Source: Dehalococcoidia bacterium | GTDB lineage: Bacteria; Chloroflexota; Dehalococcoidia; SM23-28-2; RBG-16-64-32 | DNA: 5,982 nt | Direction: 5' to 3' | Assembly: GCA_030690405.1 (NCBI GenBank) | Contig: JAUYGU010000125.1 | Span: 1-5,982 of the forward strand | Shown: positions 1-5,975 of the stretch, piece by piece | Numbering within the stretch: the first letter of the stretch is position 1 | Layout of the letters: each line of letters opens with the position of its first letter | Notes under the pieces: generated by a model | Told to the model about the DNA's origin: nothing | Database searches by the model: none | Seen by the model: the letters and a program-made list of their open reading frames with translations, nothing else | Position numbers and translations under genes: made by a program

Positions 1-526
1 ACTCAAAGCTTTGCATCAGTCCGTAGCCGGACTTCAGGGAGTTCGCCACCATACCCAGCGCCTCTACCAGCTGGCCGTTCATCTTCTTGCTGCGGCTGGC
101 CCGCTTTGAGCCGACCCACATAGCCGGCAGAGCGTAGCCGAGCACCGTCAGACCGGCCGCGAAGATGAAGGCGAACACGCCCCGGCTGAAGGCGAAGGGG
201 ATCAGCAGGAAGAGCAGCGCCATCGCGTAGCGGATGATGTAGTACTCGCCGACACGGAGGGGCAGGCCAGCCCTCTCCAGGTTAATGGCAGCCTGCTCCG
301 AGCCGCGGAGCTGGGCCAGAAAGACGCTAAAGATGGGCAGGCCGCTATAGGAGCGCTTTCGGAGAACGGGGCCTTCGGCATCGGGCACGGGGCCCGCCTG
401 TCGCTCGCTCTTGAACGCTTCCAGCCGCTCCTCCATGGCGGAGCGCCTGGAAGCGCGTATGCCGACGACGAAGGAGAAGACGGCCAGCGTGACCGTAGCA
501 GCGATGACGATCAGCAGAGGGTCCAT
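1..526 (-). CDS. tadB: TadB, Tad pilus inner-membrane platform protein (3' end cut off by window edge)
   Basis: Cytoplasmic-membrane core protein of the Tad secretion/pilus machine (type II secretion F family), which in known systems works with TadC and is driven by the TadA ATPase. The reading frame starts at an ATG at 524-526 and stays open to the window edge, giving 175 residues of a protein usually about 300 long. Visible parts: an N-terminal membrane helix (about residues 4-23, LLIVIAATVTLAVFSFVVGI), a basic cytoplasmic stretch, a hydrophobic region (about 96-138) that can hold two helices, then the start of the F domain with the family-typical pattern GQLVEALGMVANSLKSGYGL at 151-170. 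The start is supported by a GGGGAGGA Shine-Dalgarno sequence inside the end of tadA; only 3 bases separate the two genes. tadC is expected next, beyond position 1. Identification rests on the F-domain pattern and on position after tadA. Confidence 0.9.
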   Translation of the reverse strand, partial: MDPLLIVIAATVTLAVFSFVVGIRASRRSAMEERLEAFKSERQAGPVPDAEGPVLRKRSYSGLPIFSVFLAQLRGSEQAAINLERAGLPLRVGEYYIIRYAMALLFLLIPFAFSRGVFAFIFAAGLTVLGYALPAMWVGSKRASRSKKMNGQLVEALGMVANSLKSGYGLMQSFE

Positions 527-529
527 GGC

Positions 530-1891
530 TTATCCTCCCCTGATCGGCATGAATACGGTCTCCGGGAGCTGGATGCCGGCCAGCGCGAACCTGTCCGCGA
601 AGGTCGGCCGCAGGCCGGTGGCCGTCACGTAGCCGAGGATCCGTCCTTCCGCGTCCACGCCTGTCTGCTTGAACTGGAAGAGGTCCTGCATGGTCACGAT
701 CTGACCTTCCATGCCGGTGATCTCGGTGACGTGGGTGACCCGCCTGACGCCATCGCTGAATCGGGCGAGCTGCACTATCAGGTGCAGGGCTGATGCTACC
801 TGCTCCCGGATCGCCCGCTGGGGCAGGTCCAGGTTGGCCATCATCACCATGTTCTCCACGCGCGCAAGTGCGTCGCGCGGGGCGTTGGCGTGGACGGTGG
901 ACAGCGAGCCCTCATGGCCGGTGTTCATCGCGTTCAGCATGTCGAACGCCTCCGGTCCGCGCACCTCGCCGATGATGATCCGGTCGGGCCTCATACGCAG
1001 GGTGTTACGCAGCAGGTCGCGCTGCTGAATCTCGCCCTTGCCATCGATGTTGGGTGGCCGCGCTTCCAGGCTCACAACGTGAGGCTGCTGCAACCGCAGC
1101 TCCGTGGGGTCCTCAATCGTGACGATACGATCGCTCTCAGGGATGTACGCTGAGAGGGCGTTCAGGAACGTGGTCTTACCGGTGCCGGTACCGCCGGAGA
1201 TCAGGATGTTCAGGCGGAGCTTGACGCAGGCCTTGAGGAACTGCACCAGCTCCGGGGTGATAGTGTCGGCGCTCACCAGCTCGTCCATCGTCAGCTTGTC
1301 CTGCCGGAACTTACGGATGGTGATGGTTGGGCTCTTGGGGGAGACCGGCGGGATGATGACGTTGACACGGGAGCCATCGGGAAGGCGCGCGTCCACCATG
1401 GGCGACGACTCGTCGACACGGCGGCCCAGCGGCGCCACGATCCTCTCGATAATCCTCTGGACGTGATCGGCGTCCCTGAAGCGAATATCGCTCAGGTAGA
1501 TGATGCCCTCACGCTCGAAGTAGACCTCGTCCGGGGCGTTCACCATGACCTCAGACACTGAGGGGTCACGGATCATGCCGTCTATCGGGCCAAGTCCGAC
1601 GACTTCGTCCACCACCCTGGCCACGATCTGATCACGGGTGATGCCGCCCACAGAGGGCATCTCACGCCGAAGGACGGTGTCCGCGGCCTGTTCCACCAGA
1701 CGCCGGCGCTCTTCGGACGGCATTGAGCTGATCTGGTCGGCATCCAGCTCCTCGATCAGCATCTGGTGAAGCCTGAAGATCAGGTCCTCCATATCCTCGT
1801 TGTGGCGGCCGGGGGTGGTCCGCACGGCGGCGGTCTCCGTCCTGGCCAGGGGTCCTTGAGTACGACTGCTACCGGGTTGCCAGCTGGGCAT
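530..1891 (-). CDS. tadA: TadA/CpaF, Tad pilus assembly ATPase
   Basis: Cytoplasmic hexameric secretion ATPase (VirB11/PulE superfamily) that powers Flp pilus assembly through TadB/TadC. At 453 residues it is full length. Motifs in order: an N-terminal helical domain with [18 protein letters not shown] (93-110) and the family stretch [20 protein letters not shown] (157-176); Walker [10 protein letters not shown] at 233-241; Asp box [12 protein letters not shown] at 256-267; Walker B region [14 protein letters not shown] at 304-317; His box [20 protein letters not shown] at 325-344. All catalytic motifs are intact. The C-terminal tail ending near [11 protein letters not shown] (439-449) is typical of TadA. 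The chosen start has an AAGGTGG site 9 bases upstream; an internal ATG at residue 34 (1790-1792) begins the conserved part but has GAGG only 3 bases away, so it is less likely. It begins 4 bases after the cpaE stop and is followed 3 bases later by tadB. Confidence 0.97.
   Translation of the reverse strand: MPSWQPGSSRTQGPLARTETAAVRTTPGRHNEDMEDLIFRLHQMLIEELDADQISSMPSEERRRLVEQAADTVLRREMPSVGGITRDQIVARVVDEVVGLGPIDGMIRDPSVSEVMVNAPDEVYFEREGIIYLSDIRFRDADHVQRIIERIVAPLGRRVDESSPMVDARLPDGSRVNVIIPPVSPKSPTITIRKFRQDKLTMDELVSADTITPELVQFLKACVKLRLNILISGGTGTGKTTFLNALSAYIPESDRIVTIEDPTELRLQQPHVVSLEARPPNIDGKGEIQQRDLLRNTLRMRPDRIIIGEVRGPEAFDMLNAMNTGHEGSLSTVHANAPRDALARVENMVMMANLDLPQRAIREQVASALHLIVQLARFSDGVRRVTHVTEITGMEGQIVTMQDLFQFKQTGVDAEGRILGYVTATGLRPTFADRFALAGIQLPETVFMPIRGG
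533..540 (-). promoter_or_regulatory. Shine-Dalgarno sequence of tadB
   Basis: The minus strand reads GGGGAGGA, 6 bases before the tadB ATG. It lies within the last codons of tadA, so ribosomes finishing tadA end on top of it, which suggests translational coupling. Confidence 0.75.
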
Positions 1892-1895
1892 CTCT

Positions 1896-3140
1896 CTACT
1901 CCACCTTTACTTCGGCTTTTTCTTCGGTCAATGGTGAAAGGATCTTTCCGAAAAGACCCTTGGCCTGCTTCTGCTGCTGTGGGGCCTGCTGCTGCCGCAC
2001 GCCGCTGAGGACGAAGGCCAGCTCCACCAGGCTCTCAGCAGCCTTCGTGGTCGGCTTTGCCACTACCACCGGCATGCCCAACTGCATGGACGTGCTGATG
2101 TTGCGGTCGTAGGGTATGGACCAGAACACGTCCCGGCCCAGCATCCGCTTCACTTCCTGCGGCTGAACGTTGGTAGCCTCGTTCGTGGCGTTGATGACCA
2201 GCTTGATCTTCTCCTGAGGGAAGTTCCACGAGCGGAGCATATCAATGGCGAGCAGCGTGTCCTTGAGGCTCGCCATGTCTACCGTCGCCACCAGGAGCAC
2301 CAGCGTCGCGAGCTCCAGGGCCCGCGCCACGATGTCGTTGAACGTGCCCGGCGTGTCCAGGATGACGTAGTCATAGGTCTGGGCCAGCAGCGTCACCACG
2401 CGCTCTATGTGGCCGGCGTGGACGTTGCGCCAGTCCGTAGGCCGGACGGGCGCAGGCAGTATCGTCACTCCGGTGTTGTGCGTGTAGAGGCAGTCCTGGA
2501 GCATCTCCCGGTTGATCTCCTCCTCCGGCAGCGCCAGATCCGCTATGCTGCGTTCGACCGGGATGTCCATGAGGATGGCGACATCGCCGAACCGGGTGTC
2601 CAGGTCCACCAGAGCGACCGACTGACCGGTCTTCTGGACGATGGCGGTGGCCAGGTTGGTCGAGATAGTTGTCTTGCCAATGCCGCCCTTGGCGCCGAAC
2701 ACCGTCAGCACGGTGCCGCAGGCCACGGGCTCATCCGTCTCGCCGGCGATGCGCGCGCGCCTGCGCTCCTCATTCGCCAGCACGGCGTGGATGGAGTTGA
2801 TGAGATCCTCTTCGCGTACCGGCGTAACGAGGTAGTCCGCCACTCCGGCGAGCATGGCCTTGCGCATGCTGGCGGGGTCCTTGATTGACGAGTAGGCGAC
2901 TAGGGGTGACTGCGGCAGCAGGTCTGCCACGGCCTCCACCGTCTGAAGCGCTCTGACAACCGGCTCCTCCAGCGCGATGACGATGATGTCCGGCTCCGTC
3001 TCCTTCGCCAGAGAGACGGCTTCGATCCCGTAGCCAGCCTCGCCCAGCACCGCGAAGCCTGAGAGGGCCAGCATCTTCTGGACCTCGGCCCGCGCGACCT
3101 GGTCCTGGTCTATTACTATCACTCGAGGATTTCTTGCCAT
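1896..3140 (-). CDS. cpaE: CpaE/TadZ, pilus-localising protein: degenerate receiver domain fused to MinD/ParA-like ATPase
   Basis: Cytoplasmic, membrane-associated protein that in known Tad systems marks the pilus assembly site. It has 414 residues. Residues 5-120 form a response-regulator-like receiver fold: the acidic pair D11/D13 is present, but the phosphoacceptor position holds A56 (IIVIALEEP) and the conserved Lys of the KP motif is T106 (YLVTPV), so phosphorylation is unlikely. Such atypical receivers are known in TadZ/CpaE. After a charged linker comes a MinD/ParA ATPase: deviant Walker A FGAKGGIGKTT (148-158) with signature K151, Walker A' VALVDLDTRFGDVAI (175-189), and Walker B DYVILDTPG (257-265). 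The tail is Gln-rich (383-392) followed by the basic, hydrophobic KGLFGKIL (394-401), which may touch membrane. The start at 3138-3140 has only a weak, close AGGG; 46 bases separate it from cpaB. No secretin or CpaD gene precedes it. Confidence 0.95.
   Translation of the reverse strand: MARNPRVIVIDQDQVARAEVQKMLALSGFAVLGEAGYGIEAVSLAKETEPDIIVIALEEPVVRALQTVEAVADLLPQSPLVAYSSIKDPASMRKAMLAGVADYLVTPVREEDLINSIHAVLANEERRRARIAGETDEPVACGTVLTVFGAKGGIGKTTISTNLATAIVQKTGQSVALVDLDTRFGDVAILMDIPVERSIADLALPEEEINREMLQDCLYTHNTGVTILPAPVRPTDWRNVHAGHIERVVTLLAQTYDYVILDTPGTFNDIVARALELATLVLLVATVDMASLKDTLLAIDMLRSWNFPQEKIKLVINATNEATNVQPQEVKRMLGRDVFWSIPYDRNISTSMQLGMPVVVAKPTTKAAESLVELAFVLSGVRQQQAPQQQKQAKGLFGKILSPLTEEKAEVKVE
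1901..1907 (-). promoter_or_regulatory. Shine-Dalgarno sequence of tadA
   Basis: The minus strand reads AAGGTGG, inside the final sense codons of cpaE, 9 bases before the tadA ATG at 1889-1891. It decides the longer start over the internal ATG at 1792 and implies coupling to cpaE translation. Confidence 0.65.
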
Positions 3141-3182
3141 TTTCCCTACGCTCCCAATTGCCTCTCCCGGAAGATGTTCCGT

Positions 3183-3198
3183 TCCCTTATTGCAGGGA
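3183..3198 (-). other. Small hairpin spanning the cpaB stop codon
   Basis: On the minus strand TCCCT (3198-3194) pairs with AGGGA (3187-3183) around the loop GCAATA, a 5-base-pair stem with most of the TAA stop in the loop. There is no following T run, so it is not an intrinsic terminator. The stem is short and could be chance. Confidence 0.3.
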
Positions 3199-4068
3199 CT
3201 TCAGGCCGAGCAGCGCCGCGCAGGTGGGGGGCGCTCCGCCATCCGCCCACTGGCTGCGGCTGTCCACCAGCCCGGACTCGCCGAACGGGCGCAGCGCCAG
3301 GGCCAGGCGGCCGCCGAAGCTCTTACCGCAGGTCTCAGCGACGGTCAGGACCTCTCCGTGCACGGGGGAGACGGCCAGTGTTACAGTCGAGGCATCAGCG
3401 TTGGACGTACCGTCTTGGGCCGGCGGCGACGACGTGTCGCTGCCTCCCGCTCCGGGACGCGCCACCGACTGGTCTATGCTCAGGACCAGGGCGTTCTGCA
3501 AGACCGTGCGAGCTAACTGGTCTCTCGTCGAGGTGCTCTGGCCTGCGGATTGGCCGGCGGCGCCGCCCTGTACTTGAACCGTGAGTATGACGTCCACGTA
3601 ATCGCCCGGCCTGATGAGGCCACTGGCGCCTATGACGCTGCTCACCTCGACAGACACGGCCCGCATACCTTCGGGGATCACGTAAGCCAGCGGCGGGTTC
3701 TCCACGTCCGCGATAGCGGCTCCGGTTGGGGTGACCTTGCTGGGAATCACCTGCTCACCGGAAACGAGCGGTACCCTGGTGACCTGACCCACGACGTCCT
3801 TCGTCTTTCGGAAGACGTCCGGGAGGATCGCGTCGGACGAGATGGACTTCAGCGTCACCATGTCCGCCGTGACGCGAGTCCCGGCCGGGATGCCCTGGCT
3901 GGCCACGACCACGGGCGTCACGGCGCCTCCGGAGACGTTGCCGCCGCCGCTGTCGTTGGCCTTGCTCAGGTACACGACGACGAGCGCCGCGCTGACCAGC
4001 CCCAGGAATAGGCCCAGAAGAATGAGGGCCCTATTTGTCCTGCCACCAAGAGCCTGATTCTTTATCAT
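3187..4068 (-). CDS. cpaB: CpaB/RcpC, Flp pilus assembly protein with SAF domain
   Basis: Membrane-anchored extracytoplasmic protein of the Tad pilus. In diderm bacteria it works next to the secretin; here, with no secretin gene nearby, its partner on the outer face is unknown. It has 293 residues: a short basic N-terminus, one membrane helix (about 13-34, ALILLGLFLGLVSAALVVVY), a Gly/Ser linker, a SAF domain (about 50-112, with VVVASQGIPAGTRVTADMV), and the RcpC/CpaB core with the typical AVSVEVSSVIGASGLIRPGD (137-156) followed by YVDVILTV. Two low-complexity linkers (about 167-182 and 204-226) interrupt the core, and the family-typical RLALALRP lies at 254-261. C247 and C283 are the only cysteines and both are outside the membrane. 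The ATG at 4066-4068 follows a clear GAGGGG site by 6 bases. It is preceded by the largest gap in the cluster. Confidence 0.93.
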   Translation of the reverse strand: MIKNQALGGRTNRALILLGLFLGLVSAALVVVYLSKANDSGGGNVSGGAVTPVVVASQGIPAGTRVTADMVTLKSISSDAILPDVFRKTKDVVGQVTRVPLVSGEQVIPSKVTPTGAAIADVENPPLAYVIPEGMRAVSVEVSSVIGASGLIRPGDYVDVILTVQVQGGAAGQSAGQSTSTRDQLARTVLQNALVLSIDQSVARPGAGGSDTSSPPAQDGTSNADASTVTLAVSPVHGEVLTVAETCGKSFGGRLALALRPFGESGLVDSRSQWADGGAPPTCAALLGLKSLQ

Positions 4069-4074
4069 CGTCTT

Positions 4075-4080
4075 CCCCTC
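4075..4080 (-). promoter_or_regulatory. Shine-Dalgarno sequence of cpaB
   Basis: The minus strand reads GAGGGG, 6 bases before the cpaB ATG, a good spacing that supports this start. Confidence 0.7.
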
Positions 4081-4097
4081 AGGTCCTTACTCTTGAT

Positions 4098-4120
4098 GCG
4101 ACCCGCATTGTGCGGGCCGC
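4098..4120 (-). other. Strong hairpin in the leader of cpaB
   Basis: On the minus strand GCGGCCCGCA and TGCGGGTCGC pair over 10 positions around a CAA loop. One pair is G-U in minus-strand RNA; on the plus strand the same position is an A-C mismatch, so the fold favours the transcript of the pilus operon. It ends about 17 bases before the cpaB Shine-Dalgarno sequence. No T run follows on either strand, so it does not look like an intrinsic terminator. A role in mRNA processing, stability or attenuation between the pilin block and the motor block is an inference. No convincing -35/-10 pair was found in the 145-base gap around it. Confidence 0.5.
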
Positions 4121-4188
4121 AATAAATCGACATTGCAAATCTAATGATGATGTTTGGGGTCGTTCTGTTACGGGCCCCACCACCTGAC

Positions 4189-4214
4189 GGCGGATTAATT
4201 CGGAGAAACCCGCC
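4189..4214 (-). other. Imperfect hairpin just after the tadG-like gene
   Basis: On the minus strand GGCGGGTT pairs with AATCCGCC (8 pairs, one G-U) across a 10-base loop, starting at the last base of the TAG stop. The sequence that follows (GTCAGGTGG) has no T tract, so it is at most a weak 3' structure, not a canonical terminator. Confidence 0.3.
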
Positions 4215-5302
4215 TACTTCACCAGCACGATAACCAGAGGCGCGAAGGGGTTATTGGAATCCCAGCCCCACCGCACCGACCAGGACGGGAGCGACGTGGC
4301 CGGGACCATGTAGCCCCATATCATCCCATCTCCGGGAGGGGGTGGGTTGCTGCCGTTCCCATACGCCGGCCAGCGGTCCCAGCCAGCGATGTAGAAGCTG
4401 GCCAGGCCCCAGATGTCAATGTTCGCGCTCTGCCCCTGCGGGGGGAAGGCGTTGATGATCGCCACCGATACCGCCCGGTCCTTGCACGCCTGCAGCCCCG
4501 CTTTGGCCTGAGCGTCTGCATACCCGTCCTCATCCACCGCAACGTCACAGGTCGCCCAGGTGGACTGGGGGTAACGTACCGTTAGCGCATCATCCGTGTT
4601 CTTTCCCAGTGACCCCGTCTGCGTAGCACAGGCCAGGGTCTGCCCTTCAGCCACATAGGGCGAGTCGCTACCGCAGGCGATCATTTCCCCGCAGTTGCCC
4701 TCCACCGCATTGCGGTAGTCCGACGTGCCGCCGCCGTAGACCGCCAGGGCGCCGAAGTTACCGGGCGAGCTCCAGCTGCCGGACGATAGCTGAAAGATGT
4801 ATACCGCCTCCGCGGGCAGCCCGTAGCCACTGCCGGCGTCATTGACTACCCCTTGAATTGCCCAGGGGGCTATGCAGCTAGCGGTGACCGGCACCCGGCC
4901 CGCGGTGGCCGAAGCGTGCATCGTGTCGCTGACCAGCCCCAGGGCACGCCCGAACAGGAAGGAGACCTCCTGCTCGACTTCTACCCTGATGCGGTCGTTG
5001 GACAGGCGGTAACTGGAGACCTCGATGCTCTTGACCACCTCATTGCCATCGTCAAAGTTCTTGGCCGTCCACTCCTGCGACTTTTGGGTGGCGACGGTGG
5101 CATCCGGCAAGAACGCCCCGCCCGCCAGCGCGGCGGCATCGGCGTCGTTCTGCAGGTCCCGCCTCTGATGCAAGAAAATACCCACGTCCACGGCCATCGC
5201 CGTGAACCCAAGTAGGACCCCTAGAGCCAGCGCGAACAGGACGAGAGCCTGACCTCGTTCGGCCAGACTGCACCGCTGGAATTGCACGCTCTTCCTCCTC
5301 AC
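4214..5302 (-). CDS. TadG-like Flp pilus-assembly protein with a Cys/Trp-rich secreted domain
   Basis: Likely a membrane-anchored or released extracytoplasmic protein of the pilus, 362 residues. The N-terminus has the Tad (TadE/G-like) signature: RGQALVLFALALGVLLGF (16-33) then AMAVDVG and HQRRDLQNDADAAALAGG (45-62), as in TadG N-termini. The prepilin-like junction would be G17|Q18, but the +5 Glu is Leu22, so cleavage is uncertain. Residues 143-362 form a secreted domain with six cysteines (143, 204, 210, 225, 252, 273) and Trp/Gly-rich segments. SPGNFGALAVYGGG (179-192) resembles a PGNFGAL motif that I recall from TadG-like proteins of Chloroflexota and Actinobacteria. There is no von Willebrand A domain, unlike proteobacterial TadG. 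The start is a GTG at 5300-5302, chosen because a full AAGGAGGTGA site precedes it. It lies 13 bases after tadE. Function beyond Tad membership (minor pilin, cap or adhesin) is not determined. Confidence 0.85.
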   Translation of the reverse strand: MRRKSVQFQRCSLAERGQALVLFALALGVLLGFTAMAVDVGIFLHQRRDLQNDADAAALAGGAFLPDATVATQKSQEWTAKNFDDGNEVVKSIEVSSYRLSNDRIRVEVEQEVSFLFGRALGLVSDTMHASATAGRVPVTASCIAPWAIQGVVNDAGSGYGLPAEAVYIFQLSSGSWSSPGNFGALAVYGGGTSDYRNAVEGNCGEMIACGSDSPYVAEGQTLACATQTGSLGKNTDDALTVRYPQSTWATCDVAVDEDGYADAQAKAGLQACKDRAVSVAIINAFPPQGQSANIDIWGLASFYIAGWDRWPAYGNGSNPPPPGDGMIWGYMVPATSLPSWSVRWGWDSNNPFAPLVIVLVK

Positions 5303-5306
5303 GCCG

Positions 5307-5316
5307 TCACCTCCTT
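5307..5316 (-). promoter_or_regulatory. Consensus Shine-Dalgarno sequence of the tadG-like gene
   Basis: The minus strand reads AAGGAGGTGA, a full match to the anti-Shine-Dalgarno consensus. Its AGGAGG core lies 7 bases before the GTG start, and its first base is the last base of the tadE TGA stop. It fixes the GTG start and is by far the strongest ribosome site in the window, so this protein may be made efficiently or coupled to tadE. Confidence 0.8.
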
Positions 5317-5783
5317 CACTCCAGTCGCATATCCGCGCTGGATGGCAGATTCAGAGTGGACCCGAACGTGTTGCTGCCGGTGACGAATGAAACGATGCCA
5401 GCTAGAGGAGTTATGAGATCGTACTCGTAGTCCACCGTCACCACCACCGAGTCCCCCGGCGGGCCCTCTTCGCCGTTGATGTCGACGTCCAGCTTGCTCT
5501 GGTCCAGGCGGTCGGCCGTCGCCCGGACCCTATCTTCGATACACTGGTCCAGGGACGCCTTGCCGAAGCAGGGCGAGCTGGCCACGTTCAGTGGCGCATG
5601 CACCGCCCCCAGCCGCGCCCCCTCACGGGCAGAGTTCGTGACGGTGATCCAGGAGTAGAAGCCCATGCCGAAGTCGACGATGGCGAACAGCAGCAGCAGG
5701 AAAATCGGAACCAGAAGGGTAAACTCGACGAGAGCCTGACCCTTCTCTCCGTTCTTTCGCCGCGCGCGAATCAGTTTAAGCAT
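5316..5783 (-). CDS. tadE: TadE-like minor pilin/pseudopilin
   Basis: Pseudopilin of the Flp pilus, expected to be cleaved by a TadV/CpaA-type prepilin peptidase (not in this window) and to sit in the cytoplasmic membrane or pilus. It has 155 residues. A basic leader (MLKLIRARRKNGEKG) ends in Gly15, followed by QALVEFTLLVPIFLLLLFAI: mature Q16 with Glu20 at +5, as in true prepilins, then a 20-residue hydrophobic segment. The downstream ITVTNSAREGARLGA (46-60) is the standard TadE pattern. The remaining ectodomain (about 62-155) has two cysteines (72 and 81) and a beta-rich stretch DSVVVTVDYEYDL (111-123). The ATG at 5781-5783 has only a weak AAGG nearby; a second ATG 17 bases upstream is out of frame. 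It follows flp by 45 bases, matching the usual flp-tadE pairing. Confidence 0.92.
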   Translation of the reverse strand: MLKLIRARRKNGEKGQALVEFTLLVPIFLLLLFAIVDFGMGFYSWITVTNSAREGARLGAVHAPLNVASSPCFGKASLDQCIEDRVRATADRLDQSKLDVDINGEEGPPGDSVVVTVDYEYDLITPLAGIVSFVTGSNTFGSTLNLPSSADMRLE

Positions 5784-5817
5784 CGACCAACCTTGTCCAT
5801 TCCTACGGGCACTACAC

Positions 5818-5842
5818 CCGGCGTTCCCTTACGGGAACCCGG
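5818..5842 (-). other. Stable hairpin with the flp stop codon in a GNRA-type tetraloop
   Basis: On the minus strand CCGG + GTTCCC (5842-5833) pairs with GGGAAC + G bulge + CCGG (5828-5818), giving 10 base pairs with one bulged base. The loop is GTAA, a GNRA tetraloop that contains the TAA stop of flp. No T run follows, so it is not a typical intrinsic terminator. Placed between a pilin needed in large amounts and its minor partners, it could protect or end part of the flp transcript; that role is inferred. A weaker stem (CGGG/CCCG, 5820-5806) shares bases with it and could compete. Confidence 0.6.
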
Positions 5843-5975
5843 CCGTCACCGTATTGAGTGTTCCCTTGATGGCCAGCCCGAGAGCCCCCAACGCGATCAC
5901 ACAGGCGATAAGGATAAACGCCAGTATCAGGCTGTACTCCGCCAGGGCCTGGCCCTCTTCCCGGAAGCGGGCCAT
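5829..5975 (-). CDS. flp: Flp-type pilin (type IVc prepilin); true start may lie just outside the window
   Basis: Major structural subunit of the Flp pilus. The frame from the ATG at 5973-5975 gives 48 residues, the usual size of Flp prepilins: leader MARFREEG, then QALAEYSLILAFILIACVIA and a short tail ending AGFP. The G8|Q9 junction with Glu13 and Tyr14 at +5/+6 is the Flp signature, so the mature pilin would be 40 residues, almost all one hydrophobic helix, with one cysteine (C25) inside it. The frame is open upstream to the window edge (codons CTG and CGG) and only 7 bases precede the ATG, so no ribosome site can be seen. An 8-residue leader is short for the family, so the real start may be slightly upstream. 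The stop codon sits in the loop of a hairpin. Confidence 0.9.
   Translation of the reverse strand: MARFREEGQALAEYSLILAFILIACVIALGALGLAIKGTLNTVTAGFP

Noticed and set aside
411..632. Plus-strand ORF across the tadA-tadB junction
   Set aside because: It is antisense to the conserved end of tadA and the start of tadB, both well supported, and has no motif of its own.
1790..1792. Internal ATG as the start of tadA (residue 34)
   Set aside because: Conserved sequence does begin near here, but the GAGG before it is only 3 bases away, while the upstream ATG has AAGGTGG at 9 bases and fits the 4-base gap after cpaE.
2409..2888. 159-codon plus-strand ORF
   Set aside because: It lies wholly antisense to the ATPase and receiver parts of cpaE, whose motifs are intact. 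Its translation is rich in Arg, His, Gly and Asp with no recognisable domain, typical of a shadow in GC-rich DNA.
3134..4011. Overlapping plus-strand ORFs of 108 to 153 codons opposite cpaB
   Set aside because: Several frames are open at once over a gene with clear SAF and RcpC motifs. None has a good ribosome site or domain-like composition.
4121..4188. Sigma-70 promoter for cpaB, using TTGCAA or TAGATT on the minus strand
   Set aside because: No pair of boxes with acceptable spacing (16-18 bases) and match could be found, so no promoter is claimed.
4189..4214. Intrinsic terminator after the tadG-like gene
   Set aside because: The stem is imperfect, the loop is 10 bases and no T tract follows. 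It is listed only as a possible hairpin.
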